Of a stretch of 64,000 nucleotides of DNA, positions 40,745-49,653 are shown in pieces. This DNA is from Oceanospirillum sp047518265. GTDB lineage: Bacteria > Pseudomonadota > Gammaproteobacteria > Pseudomonadales > Halomonadaceae. The number at the start of each line of letters is the position of its first letter. Positions within the stretch are counted from its first letter, which is position 1. The DNA lies in assembly GCA_047518265.1 (NCBI GenBank), contig JAKZRG010000029.1, forward strand, positions 46,266 to 110,265, written 5' to 3'. The position numbers were made by a program, and so were the translations under genes. The notes beneath the pieces were generated by a model. It ran no database searches. It saw nothing but the letters and a program-made list of their open reading frames with translations, and was not told the DNA's origin.

Positions 40745-41698
40745 ATGAGTAAGCTTCTTCACAGCGTTAACCAAAGAACACAGCTAGCAGGCGAAAACCG
40801 TCTAGAGCTGCTTTTATTTCGCTTAGAAGACAAACAACTGTATGGCATCAATGTCTTTAAAGTGAAAAAGATTATTACATGTCCGGCACTGACAGCAATG
40901 CCACATCGCCACCCAATTGCTTTGGGTGTTGCGAATACTATGGATGGCCCATTACCTATTTTAGATCTTAAAATGGCCATTGGTCACGGTAACTCTGAAC
41001 GCGTTCGCGGCAAGAGTGTTATTGTGGCGGAGTATAATCGCAAGATGCAGGGCTTTTTGGTTGATAAAGTTGAACATATTATCAACCTAGAATGGAGTGA
41101 CATTCACCCACCACCACGGGGTGTCGGTAATGACCATTATCTAACAGCGATATCGAAACATCAGGATGAGATCATCGAAATTATCGATGTGGAAAAAATC
41201 ATCGCTGAAATTATGCCATTTAATGAACAGATGGATGCACCTCTGTCTGAAGCGTTAGATTCAGCTTTAAGCAAACAGACTGAATCCGCAGATGGAGAGA
41301 CACAGGAGCCTAATAAAAACGTTCTTGTTGTAGATGATTCTGTAGTGGCTCGAAACCAAATCAAACGCTGCCTTGAGGCTGCGGGTTTTAATTGCACTTT
41401 GCTTAAAAATGGCTTGGAAGCTTATCAATTCCTAGAAAACATGACCATGGAAGGCAAAAAACCTACAGATGAATTCCTTCTAATGATCTCAGATATTGAG
41501 ATGCCAGAGATGGACGGTTACACCCTGACACGTAGGGTAAAAGAAAACCCCGATATGAAAGATTTGTACATTCTATTGCACACATCTTTAAGCGGAGTAT
41601 TTAATAAAGCAATGGTAGAGAAGGTTGGTGCAGATAACTTCTTACCTAAATTTGATGCAAACGAAATGGCCAATGCTGTTTTGGAACGCTTAAAATAA
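40745..41698 (+). CDS. cheV: Chemotaxis coupling protein CheV
   Basis: This 317-residue protein has an N-terminal CheW-like coupling domain (about 20-160) and a C-terminal receiver domain starting LVVDDSVVARNQI (195-206) with the phospho-acceptor Asp250 in SDIEMPEMDGY. It links receptors to CheA and may adapt by phosphorylation. GGAGT before the ATG lies in the end of the upstream gene, so the two are translationally linked. No other chemotaxis genes are in view. Confidence 0.93.
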   Translation: MSKLLHSVNQRTQLAGENRLELLLFRLEDKQLYGINVFKVKKIITCPALTAMPHRHPIALGVANTMDGPLPILDLKMAIGHGNSERVRGKSVIVAEYNRKMQGFLVDKVEHIINLEWSDIHPPPRGVGNDHYLTAISKHQDEIIEIIDVEKIIAEIMPFNEQMDAPLSEALDSALSKQTESADGETQEPNKNVLVVDDSVVARNQIKRCLEAAGFNCTLLKNGLEAYQFLENMTMEGKKPTDEFLLMISDIEMPEMDGYTLTRRVKENPDMKDLYILLHTSLSGVFNKAMVEKVGADNFLPKFDANEMANAVLERLK

Positions 41699-41756
41699 GG
41701 CTTTATTTTAAAAAGCGCCTCGATTACATAAGAATAGCTTTAATTATGTAATCACT

Positions 41757-41788
41757 AAAAAAGCCGCTGTGTCAGCGGCTTTTTTAAT
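41757..41788. terminator. Rho-independent terminator after cheV
   Basis: AAAAAAGCCGCTG and CAGCGGCTTTTTT pair around TGT, with T and A runs on the two sides. It serves both cheV and the converging mtnA. Confidence 0.88.
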
Positions 41789-41850
41789 TCCTACATCTAA
41801 ACTAACTAGAGCTTTTTCTCACTCTGTATAGAAATGAAATCACTTTAACC

Positions 41851-42927
41851 TTAATGCAGATGATCTCTACTCATCAGTAACTCCATCTTTTCACGAGTAG
41901 GCCTCTCCACAACTCCTATCTCCGTCACAATGACATCAATTAGATCTGCAGGAGTCACATCAAATACGGGGTTAATAACGGCCACACCTTCTGGTGCCAG
42001 TTGCTGACCTTTTACTGTCACAACTTCATCAGAACCACGCTCTTCAATGGGAATATCCTCGCCATTCTCCAGAACCATATCAATGGTACTAGTAGGAGCG
42101 ACTACCATAAAACGCACGCCGTGATGTAAAGCTAATACGGCCAGGTTATAGGTACCGATCTTATTCGCCACGTCCCCATTAGCAGTGATACGATCGGCAC
42201 CAACAATCACCCAAGATATATCCTGAGTTTTCATGATATGTGCCGCCGCGCCTTCGACGTTTAGAGATACCGGAATATTATCCTGCATCAACTCCCAAGC
42301 AGTCAGCCGTGAACCCTGAAACCAGGGACGAGTTTCATCTGCATAAACATGATCAATAATGCCTTTTTTAAAGGCTGCACGAATAACCCCTAGCGCGGTA
42401 CCAAACCCTCCAGTGGCCAAAGACCCCGTATTACAATGAGTCATCACGCCACGGCCTGAATCCTGAGCCGCTGCAATCAGATCAGCTCCAAATTCTCCCA
42501 TAGTACGGTTTGCGGCAATATCTGACTCATGTATCTGAATAGCTTCTTCCAACAAGCGCTTTTCTGGATTCAGATCATCAGCTAATAGTTCGATTCGCTT
42601 TTCCATACGATCCAAAGCCCAAAATAGATTGACCGCCGTTGGGCGAGACTCAGCCAAAATCTGAATAGGCTTTTTAATACTCTCTTTCCACATAAAACCA
42701 TCACGGGCAAAACAAGCTCTAGCAGCTAATACAACGCCATAAGCGGCTGTAATTCCGATAGCGGGAGCACCACGTACCACCATATCCCTGATCGCATCGG
42801 CAACGGATTCTGCAGCCTCATAGACCAGATAAGTTTCCTGCTCAGGCAGAATACGCTGATCCAGCAGCTCCAGACATTCATTTTGCCAGATAATGGCTTC
42901 AACACCGTTTGACTCAGGGGCGTTCAT
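41851..42927 (-). CDS. mtnA: S-methyl-5-thioribose-1-phosphate isomerase MtnA
   Basis: This 358-residue enzyme of the eIF2B-like family converts MTR-1-P to MTRu-1-P in methionine salvage. Visible are MVVRGAPAIGITAAYG near the N-terminus, the catalytic Cys in THCNTGSLATGGFGTALG and the Asp in IVGADRITANGDVANKIGTY. The ATG at 42927 (MNAPESNGVEAI) was chosen over a TTG 13 codons upstream, since the added segment FYFFWYFC looks unlike coding. It is divergent from mtaD with about 140 bases between, as in Pseudomonas. Confidence 0.95.
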   Translation of the reverse strand: MNAPESNGVEAIIWQNECLELLDQRILPEQETYLVYEAAESVADAIRDMVVRGAPAIGITAAYGVVLAARACFARDGFMWKESIKKPIQILAESRPTAVNLFWALDRMEKRIELLADDLNPEKRLLEEAIQIHESDIAANRTMGEFGADLIAAAQDSGRGVMTHCNTGSLATGGFGTALGVIRAAFKKGIIDHVYADETRPWFQGSRLTAWELMQDNIPVSLNVEGAAAHIMKTQDISWVIVGADRITANGDVANKIGTYNLAVLALHHGVRFMVVAPTSTIDMVLENGEDIPIEERGSDEVVTVKGQQLAPEGVAVINPVFDVTPADLIDVIVTEIGVVERPTREKMELLMSRDHLH

Positions 42928-43068
42928 TGACGACTCCAGACAGAAATACCAAAAGAAATAAAACAAAGGCGGCTATTATAGCCATGAGGATTAAAATCGA
43001 CAGTGCCACCGGACTAAAAAGTGCATATACTGTACGGAAGTTTTTGTTATATATCAGGATTTTCTGCT

Positions 43069-44397
43069 ATGACAACACAAGTGGATACTCTGTTGCATGC
43101 TCGCTGGATTATTCCAGTAGATCAACAACGTTCAGTACTTGAAAATCACAGCGTCGTAATCGATCAAGGCAAGATTCTTCATATTTTGCCTACAGAAGAA
43201 GCCAAACAGCTTTTTTCGAGCCAAAAAACGCATCAACTGGACGATCACGTACTAATGCCGGGGCTCATTAACGCCCATGGCCATGCTGCAATGAGTCTTT
43301 TTAGAGGACTAGCAGACGACCTCCCTCTCATGACTTGGTTGGAAAAACATATCTGGCCAGCAGAAGGAAAGTGGGTCAGCCCTGAGTTTGTTCGAGATGG
43401 TACACGTTTAGCCATTGCCGAAATGCTAAAATCTGGCACCACCTGCTTCAGTGATATGTATTTCTTCCCCGATGTTTGTGCTGAAGTGGCTACAGAACAG
43501 AAAATCCGCGCCCAAGTTTGCTGCCCTATCCTAGATTTTCCGACTCCCTGGGCGGCTAATGCAGAAGAAGGTATTCATAAAGCTATAGAGGTTAATACCA
43601 GTTTTCGTCATAACCCTTTAGTCACGGTTGCATTTGGCCCTCACGCGCCTTATACCGTATCTGACGAGCCTTTAAAACAAGTCGCGAGTTATCAGGAAAA
43701 GCTCCAAATTCCAGTACAGATGCACGTACACGAAACAGCATTTGAAGTCGCTGAAGCAGAGAAGTCCAGCCTACGCCCTGTAGCACGACTGGAAAAGCTA
43801 GGCCTATTAGGCCCACATTTCCAAGCCGTACATATGACTCAAGTTAGTGATGAAGACCTAACGATATTGGAAAAATATCAAGTGAACGTCGTGCACTGCC
43901 CAGAGTCTAATCTCAAACTGGCCAGCGGTTTCTGCCCGACCAATAAACTGCAACAAGCCGGAATCAATATTGCCCTGGGCACCGATGGTGCGGCCAGCAA
44001 TAACGATTTGGATATGTTTGGTGAAATGCAGGTAGCCGCATTATTGGCTAAAGCGGAATCCGGTGATGCCGCAGCCTTACCGGCATACGAAGCAATTGCA
44101 ATGGCAACTATTAACGGTGCTAAAGCATTAGGTTTAGACCATATAACGGGTAGCATTGAAACAGGAAAATCTGCTGATTTGGTTGCTCTGGATATGGGTC
44201 AATTAGAAACGCACCCGATATATAACCCAGTCTCACAATTAGTCTATACCCGTATGGCAGATAAAGTGCGCCATGTCTGGGTCAATGGTGAACTGTTAGT
44301 ACGCGACGGCCTACTCACTCAGTTTGATACCGATAATATGAAACAAAAAGCCCGAGAATGGGGAGAGAAAATTCGTGCAGGAGAACAAAATGACTGA
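43069..44397 (+). CDS. mtaD: 5'-methylthioadenosine/S-adenosylhomocysteine deaminase (MtaD)
   Basis: This 442-residue amidohydrolase has the metal site HGHAAMS in VLMPGLINAHGHAAM, then QMHVHETA, LGLDH-type C-terminal strands, and GTDGAASNNDLDM with the catalytic Asp. In Pseudomonas the orthologue deaminates MTA to methylthioinosine, which the phosphorylase at 16484-17218 would cleave. The ATG at 43069 has AGGA before it and removes 16 spurious residues. ubiG overlaps its end by 8 bases. Confidence 0.9.
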   Translation: MTTQVDTLLHARWIIPVDQQRSVLENHSVVIDQGKILHILPTEEAKQLFSSQKTHQLDDHVLMPGLINAHGHAAMSLFRGLADDLPLMTWLEKHIWPAEGKWVSPEFVRDGTRLAIAEMLKSGTTCFSDMYFFPDVCAEVATEQKIRAQVCCPILDFPTPWAANAEEGIHKAIEVNTSFRHNPLVTVAFGPHAPYTVSDEPLKQVASYQEKLQIPVQMHVHETAFEVAEAEKSSLRPVARLEKLGLLGPHFQAVHMTQVSDEDLTILEKYQVNVVHCPESNLKLASGFCPTNKLQQAGINIALGTDGAASNNDLDMFGEMQVAALLAKAESGDAAALPAYEAIAMATINGAKALGLDHITGSIETGKSADLVALDMGQLETHPIYNPVSQLVYTRMADKVRHVWVNGELLVRDGLLTQFDTDNMKQKAREWGEKIRAGEQND

Positions 44398-45112
44398 TTC
44401 ACAAACCACTAGAAATGTTGATTTTTCAGAGGTTGCTAAGTTTGAAGCCTTAGCAGCCCGCTGGTGGGATCGTGAAAGCGAGTTCAAACCTCTGCATGAC
44501 ATTAACCCATTACGTCTAAACTTTATTGATGAACGTGTCGGTTTGGCCGGTAAAAAAGTGTTAGATGTCGGCTGCGGTGGTGGTATTTTAAGTGAAAGCA
44601 TGGCCCTACGTGGTGCAGACGTGTCTGGCATTGATATGGGAGAAGCTCCCCTATCCGTTGCTAAACTACACCAACTTGAAAGTGGGCTTAATATCAATTA
44701 TCGCCGTATCACCGCAGAAGAATTAGCCGAACAAGAAGCGGGCCAATACGATGTGGTCACTTGTCTTGAGATGCTGGAACATGTCCCAGAGCCGGCCGAT
44801 GTTATTGCAGCCTGCGCCAAACTGGTCAAGCCCGGCGGCCAAGTATTCTTCTCTACCATCAACCGCAACCCTAAAGCTTATCTATTTGCTATTGTCGGTG
44901 CAGAATACCTGCTACAGATGCTGCCAAAAGGCACCCATGACTTCAGCAAGTTTATCCGTCCATCGGAATTAGGCAGTTGGAGCCGTCACGCAGGTTTGGA
45001 GCTGGGCGATATCACAGGTATGACCTACAACCCGTTAACCAAGCATTACAAACTGGACAAAAACGATGTTCAGGTTAACTATCTCTTGCAAACCACAAGA
45101 CCTGAACTTTAA
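44390..45112 (+). CDS. ubiG: Ubiquinone biosynthesis O-methyltransferase UbiG
   Basis: This 240-residue SAM-dependent enzyme makes both O-methylations in ubiquinone synthesis. It has the start ARWWDRESEFKPLHDINPLRL, the SAM motif VLDVGCGGGILSE, TCLEMLEHV and FFSTINRNPKAYLFAIVGAEY typical of UbiG. The ATG at 44390 follows CAGGAG by seven bases, and overlaps the end of mtaD, which suggests translational coupling. mupP follows after about 110 bases. Confidence 0.96.
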   Translation: MTDSQTTRNVDFSEVAKFEALAARWWDRESEFKPLHDINPLRLNFIDERVGLAGKKVLDVGCGGGILSESMALRGADVSGIDMGEAPLSVAKLHQLESGLNINYRRITAEELAEQEAGQYDVVTCLEMLEHVPEPADVIAACAKLVKPGGQVFFSTINRNPKAYLFAIVGAEYLLQMLPKGTHDFSKFIRPSELGSWSRHAGLELGDITGMTYNPLTKHYKLDKNDVQVNYLLQTTRPEL

Positions 45113-45171
45113 ATATTGATCGACAATATAGAAAACTCTACGCTGTAGTAACTGCCATAGTTACGATAATA

Positions 45172-45198
45172 GCAGCCATTATTAAAAACAATGGCTGC
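45172..45198 (+). terminator. Stem-loop between ubiG and mupP
   Basis: GCAGCCATT (45172-45180) and AATGGCTGC (45190-45198) pair exactly. A second small repeat, GTAACT/AGTTAC, lies just upstream at 45148-45164. No T run follows, so termination is uncertain. Confidence 0.4.
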
Positions 45199-45226
45199 CT
45201 TCAACCCTCCTGCTTGAGCTATGATT

Positions 45227-45883
45227 ATGTCCCCTTCTGCTGTACTTTTTGATCTGGACGGCACTCTCATTGATACTGCTGATGATTTGTCTGCCTGTCT
45301 TAATCTTCTTCTTGAGGAAGAGGGTCTATCGATGATGCCCCATAGTATTATTCGCAAGCAGGTTTCCAATGGTGCTAATGCCATGATTCGCTTGGGGTTT
45401 GGGGGTGATCTAGCAAGCGACCGAGCTCAGCAGTTGCGTAACCGCCTTCTCGTTCATTACGAAAATAATATTGCTCGCTACAGCTGCTGGTTTGACGGGC
45501 TTGAATCACTGACTCAAGAGCTGAGACAAGCGCGTATCCCTTGGGGTATCGTCACCAATAAACCTCGTTTGTATACCGACTTATTATTGGATGCTATGGA
45601 GATTAGTCAGCACGTTGATGTAGTAGTTTGCCCTGATGATCTCAATATATCCAAACCGGACCCTCGCCCTTTACTGCATGCTTGCAGCCATGTTGACGCC
45701 GATCCAGTAAAAGCCATTTATGTGGGCGACCATATTCGAGATATCCAAGCAGGTAAAGCTGCAGGCATGCGCACCATTGCAGCGGCATACGGTTATATTG
45801 AGGCAGATGATGACATTAATCTTTGGCAGGCAGATTACATCATTCATGATGGTCATGAACTCAAACCCTTAATACAATCCTGA
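45227..45883 (+). CDS. mupP: N-acetylmuramic acid 6-phosphate phosphatase MupP (HAD family)
   Basis: This 218-residue HAD phosphatase has motif I FDLDGTLIDTADD, motif II near GIVTNKPR, and motif III/IV IYVGDHIRDIQAGKAAGM. Its position directly after ubiG is that of Pseudomonas MupP, which dephosphorylates MurNAc-6-P for direct wall recycling; the general phosphoglycolate phosphatase Gph is the alternative. NagZ in the same window belongs to the same pathway. Two ATGs lie six bases apart; the second is slightly better placed. Confidence 0.8.
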   Translation: MSPSAVLFDLDGTLIDTADDLSACLNLLLEEEGLSMMPHSIIRKQVSNGANAMIRLGFGGDLASDRAQQLRNRLLVHYENNIARYSCWFDGLESLTQELRQARIPWGIVTNKPRLYTDLLLDAMEISQHVDVVVCPDDLNISKPDPRPLLHACSHVDADPVKAIYVGDHIRDIQAGKAAGMRTIAAAYGYIEADDDINLWQADYIIHDGHELKPLIQS

Positions 45884-45907
45884 GCTACCCCGAAGATAAT
45901 ACCCTCA

Positions 45908-47002
45908 ATGCCAAATAGCACAGCTGAAAACAATCTTAACCCACAGCAAAACTCAACGGTTGTTGGCGGCTGGTCAGTTGCAGTGTCCCGCGCTTTGGAT
46001 GCGTTGGGTTACCATGGCGATGAGCTACTAAAAAGAGCGGGGATCGACCTCTCAGAGAAGTTCAACGTTGATGCCCGCTTTAGTGCAAACCATACCCGAG
46101 TGCTATGGCAATTAGCACTAGAAGAAACAGGCCAAGAGAATATCGGTCTACAGGTGGCTCAATTTGTCTGTCCGACCACATTTCACGCCTTAGGCTTTTC
46201 GCTATGGGCCAGCAATAGTCTCTATGATGCCTTACAACGCATGGTACGCTTTGAGATTTTGTTAAATAGCGGCTGTCACTTACAAATATCCATCCAAGAC
46301 GATACGACGATGGAAAGCTCAGATCAGAGGGAAAAATCTCAGATAAACAATAATCTATGTTTTATCATGGATATCAAACAACAGAATGGAGAAGCTCTTG
46401 TAACGGCGCAAGGCGTTGATTATTTTTTTGGGGCCATAGTAAAAATGTTTCGAGACATGTCCAGTCCGTCATTTGCCCCAATAGAAGTACACCTGACCCG
46501 ACCGACACCTCGCAATATCGAACTCTGGCAAGATTACTTTCAATGCCCAATATATTTCAACACTCTCCAAAACCAACTTATATTTCCTATAAAAAGCCTT
46601 AAAAATAGCCTTCCTACTGGAAATGCGATCCTAGCTGAGCAGAATGACAAACTGGTTGAGAGCTATTTATCTCGCTTAGAAATGCAAGATATCTGTGGGC
46701 AGGTGCGGGCAAGTCTAATTGAGCTTATGCCACTGGGTATTACAACCCTGGAGGGTATTGCAGAAGTTTTATCTATGCCTCCTCGCACATTGCAATATAA
46801 GCTCAACCAACAAGGTACAAGCCTGCAAAAATTACGAGATAGTATTCGCGAGGAACTGGCCCGGCAATATTTACAGTATTCCCGTCAGCCCTTTACTCAA
46901 ATAGCCTACTCATTAGGTTTTTCCGATCCAGCCCACTTTAATCGAGCATTCAAACGCTGGACAGGTGAAACACCAACATCCTATCGCCGTCGAACCTATT
47001 AA
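45908..47002 (+). CDS. AraC family transcriptional regulator (arabinose-binding-like domain)
   Basis: This 364-residue protein has an N-terminal domain of the type seen in OruR/ArgR-like AraC regulators (VSRALDALGYHGDELLKRAGID) and a C-terminal AraC helix-turn-helix pair (FTQIAYSLGFSDPAHFNRAFKRWTGETPTSYRR, about 327-361). It starts 24 bases after mupP, on the same strand. The next gene is an HpaD-like dioxygenase, a likely but unproved target. Confidence 0.9.
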   Translation: MPNSTAENNLNPQQNSTVVGGWSVAVSRALDALGYHGDELLKRAGIDLSEKFNVDARFSANHTRVLWQLALEETGQENIGLQVAQFVCPTTFHALGFSLWASNSLYDALQRMVRFEILLNSGCHLQISIQDDTTMESSDQREKSQINNNLCFIMDIKQQNGEALVTAQGVDYFFGAIVKMFRDMSSPSFAPIEVHLTRPTPRNIELWQDYFQCPIYFNTLQNQLIFPIKSLKNSLPTGNAILAEQNDKLVESYLSRLEMQDICGQVRASLIELMPLGITTLEGIAEVLSMPPRTLQYKLNQQGTSLQKLRDSIREELARQYLQYSRQPFTQIAYSLGFSDPAHFNRAFKRWTGETPTSYRRRTY

Positions 47003-47251
47003 CCCCTATTCTTACAGAATTCATCAGTATTATTAAATTTAACAACCTAAACCTTTACATCGTTTAAATGGTAAAAGATCTGTTTTAAATGGCAAAGAGC
47101 TTTTCTCTACCCTCTCTATACTCACTCCTGTCGTCACCGCAATACCCCCGCTTAGCGCTTTTCGATACCTAGAGCCTTGCAGAACAAGGGATTGCATTTA
47201 TTGCTTGAAAATCAAAGCACTCTAAAATAAAAATGATGAGAGGATGTCACC

Positions 47252-48106
47252 ATGGGTGAAATCGTACTAGCAGCAAAAGTTACCCACGTACCTTCAATGT
47301 TTATTTCAGAAGCAGAAGGTCCACTACACGGCTGTCGGGATGCTGCCATTGAGGGTTTAAAACGAATCGGAGATCTTTGTCGAGAAAAAGGCGTGGATAC
47401 CATCGTTATCTCTGACACGCATTGGCTGGTAAATGCAGGGTTTCATATCAATGCTAAACCCAATATGTCAGGGATATTTACCAGTACAGAGTTCCCCCAT
47501 TTTTTAAACAATATGCCGTTTAACCATGCGGGCGACCCAGAACTGGGACAATTAATTGCAGAAACTGCCAGTAAAAATGGTGTTAATACCCTATGTCATC
47601 ATGAAATCGATACTCTGGACATCCAGTATGGCACCCTAGTGCCTCTTCGCTATATGGGAATAGGAGAAGAAATTAAAGTCGTATCCATCGCAGGCTGGAT
47701 GTACGACGCTGAACTAGAAGAATCAAAAGTTGTTGGCGAATCTATTCTTGAAGCTGTAAAAAAATCAGACAGGAAAGTTGCCTTTTTAGCCAGCGGCTCC
47801 CTATCCCACCGTATTCCACCCAATAAGGTTGTTAGTGATTACCTATTCAAAATCAGTCGACCACTGAACCAAGTGACGGATTTAATGGTACTCGATATGT
47901 GGAAACAAGGTCGTACTAAGCAGTTCTTGGACATCCTACCCAAATATGCTGCTGATTGTGATGGTGAAGGTGGTATGCATGATACAGCTATGCTATTTGG
48001 CTTATTAGGCTGGGATAAATACGAAGGTTGCGCTGAAATCATGACCGAATATTTCCCAAGTTCAGGTACCGGCCAGTGCAATGTGCTCTTCCCTATTACT
48101 GAGTAG
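47252..48106 (+). CDS. 3,4-dihydroxyphenylacetate 2,3-dioxygenase (HpaD-like, class III extradiol)
   Basis: This 284-residue protein aligns along its length with E. coli HpaD as I recall it: AAKVTHVPSMFISE and HGCRDAAIEG at the start, DTIVISDTHWLVNAGFHIN, FPHFLNNMPFNHAGDPELGQLIAE, DIQYGTLVPLRYM and VAFLASGSLSHRI. It is a LigB-type non-haem iron enzyme that opens catecholic rings. GAGGA lies before the ATG. None of the other homoprotocatechuate genes are adjacent. Confidence 0.88.
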   Translation: MGEIVLAAKVTHVPSMFISEAEGPLHGCRDAAIEGLKRIGDLCREKGVDTIVISDTHWLVNAGFHINAKPNMSGIFTSTEFPHFLNNMPFNHAGDPELGQLIAETASKNGVNTLCHHEIDTLDIQYGTLVPLRYMGIGEEIKVVSIAGWMYDAELEESKVVGESILEAVKKSDRKVAFLASGSLSHRIPPNKVVSDYLFKISRPLNQVTDLMVLDMWKQGRTKQFLDILPKYAADCDGEGGMHDTAMLFGLLGWDKYEGCAEIMTEYFPSSGTGQCNVLFPITE

Positions 48107-48211
48107 AAATATTTAAAAGGACTACTTTTGAAGAGAAATCAAGTAGAGTAAACCCATAAAGTTGCTGGCCATATCAGCCAGCAACATCTCTTTTATCTTA
48201 GGAGGAGTTCC

Positions 48212-48658
48212 ATGGCAATCAACACAACAAAGAGAGTCCGCCCAGCAAACTTAACCGATAGCTATGAAATCAATAAACTTTCCTATCACCTTGGATACGG
48301 TAAAACACCAGATGCAGTTGCCCATAAAAGACTTGATCAATTGCTCAAATCCCCCATTGACCATATCTGGGTATATGATAATGGCGAGCAGCTTTTAGGC
48401 TGGATTCATATCTTTACAGCTCTTCGAGTAGCTTCTTCACCTTTTTATGAAATCGGTGGATTAATCGTTCATCCAGAGGAAAGGCAGCAAGGTATTGGCC
48501 ACCAATTGGTACAATGCGCAGCAGAGCATGCAGCCCAACAAGGAGAAACACTCAGAGTCCGCTGCAATAGCCAGCGAACGGAACCTCATCTATTTTATCA
48601 AAGCATTGGCTTTACTCTGAGCAAAAGCCAGCAAGTCTATAGCCTAGGAGGAAACTAA
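48212..48658 (+). CDS. GNAT family N-acetyltransferase
   Basis: This 148-residue protein has the GNAT core: IGGLIVHPEERQQGIGHQLVQCAAEHA (about 89-115) with the acetyl-CoA loop QQGIGH, and a C-terminal RTEPHLFYQSIGFTLSKSQQVYSL. The acceptor is unknown. AGGAGG is well placed before the ATG. It follows the HpaD-like gene by 105 bases; co-transcription is possible. Confidence 0.88.
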   Translation: MAINTTKRVRPANLTDSYEINKLSYHLGYGKTPDAVAHKRLDQLLKSPIDHIWVYDNGEQLLGWIHIFTALRVASSPFYEIGGLIVHPEERQQGIGHQLVQCAAEHAAQQGETLRVRCNSQRTEPHLFYQSIGFTLSKSQQVYSLGGN

Positions 48659-48705
48659 GGAAAGAGAGCTAAAAACCAATATCATTCTATCAAGAGTGCG
48701 AGCAA

Positions 48706-49194
48706 TCATTCACTCAGTAAATTCTGAATCCTTTTTGTTAACTTTTCCGGCTTAGTCATAGGTGAAAATCGACCAACAACATCACCCTTTTGATCGACCA
48801 AAAACTTAGTAAAATTCCACTTAATACGCTTAGAACCCAAAATGCCAGGGGCTTGCTGTTTTAAGAACCTAAATAAAGGATGAGCATTTTCCCCATTCAC
48901 ATCAATTTTACTGAATACAGGAAAAGTAATACCAAAATTCATCTGACAAAATGCAGAAATTTCCGCATTACTGCCCGGTTCTTGGGCACCAAACTGATTG
49001 CAAGGAAAGGCCAAAACCACTAATCCTTCATCTTTATACGCTTGATACAAAGCTTCTAATTCCGCATATTGCTTAGTAAAGCCACATTCACTGGCCGTAT
49101 TAACAATCAACAGAACCTTTCCCTTATAATCACTTAGGGTACAGCCTTTACTACTGCTGTCCATGAATTCAAAAGTATAAATATTCTCCATCAT
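48706..49194 (-). CDS. Glutathione peroxidase (Cys type)
   Basis: This 162-residue thioredoxin-fold peroxidase has the active-site block VNTASECGFTKQYAELEAL with the peroxidatic Cys37 (Sec in mammals), and FPCNQFGAQEPGSNAEI, then KWNFTKFLVDQKG with Trp and Asn of the catalytic set. It reduces hydroperoxides. Two ATGs lie side by side at the start. The DUF3574 gene ends 10 bases upstream on the same strand, so they probably share a transcript. Confidence 0.93.
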   Translation of the reverse strand: MMENIYTFEFMDSSSKGCTLSDYKGKVLLIVNTASECGFTKQYAELEALYQAYKDEGLVVLAFPCNQFGAQEPGSNAEISAFCQMNFGITFPVFSKIDVNGENAHPLFRFLKQQAPGILGSKRIKWNFTKFLVDQKGDVVGRFSPMTKPEKLTKRIQNLLSE

Positions 49195-49203
49195 AATTTC
49201 GTC

Positions 49204-49596
49204 CTATCCGTCTGCACTAATAAATTCCCACTCAAGAACAGGTACCTTTACCAACATTACAGAATCTTGATGGAATTGCTGTGCGTATTTTTTTGCCAAA
49301 GCTTTTGCCTTTGGAACCTCCGCAGCCTTAACAATAAAGGTAACAATCTTTGAACGCTCAGGCTTTCCTTTATAATAACCAACAGAATCAACGACATTAA
49401 ACCCATCAAAATACTTTGGAATTTCTTCTCGCTCAAAAACCAGCCAATCCTCTAAAGAAACCGCACCTCCATTAGGTAGAGACAAACCAAAAAATAGCCT
49501 TAACCGATAGACCTCATCCGCTAGAGGTGCATTCGAGAAACAGGGTAACATTACCAACGTGAGCACTATAGCCACGGAAGAAATTAAGCGTTTAAT
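49204..49596 (-). CDS. Exported DUF3574 family protein with a probable ATT start
   Basis: This protein has the family pattern RLRLFFGLSLPNGGAVSLEDWLVFEREEIPKYFDGFNVVDSVG in parts and ends HQDSVMLVKVPVLEWEF. From the GTG at 49575 the N-terminus lacks basic residues and has no ribosome site. Reading on to ATT at 49596 adds IKRLISS, giving a normal signal peptide (positive end, hydrophobic core, cleavage near CFSNA), and AAAGGAG lies eight bases before it. So ATT is the more plausible start, giving 130 residues. The function is unknown. Confidence 0.7.
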   Translation of the reverse strand: MKRLISSVAIVLTLVMLPCFSNAPLADEVYRLRLFFGLSLPNGGAVSLEDWLVFEREEIPKYFDGFNVVDSVGYYKGKPERSKIVTFIVKAAEVPKAKALAKKYAQQFHQDSVMLVKVPVLEWEFISADG

Positions 49597-49653
49597 GGTT
49601 ATGACTCCTTTCTACCAATAAGCTGTGCGGGAATTGATCCCAAACAACCAACT

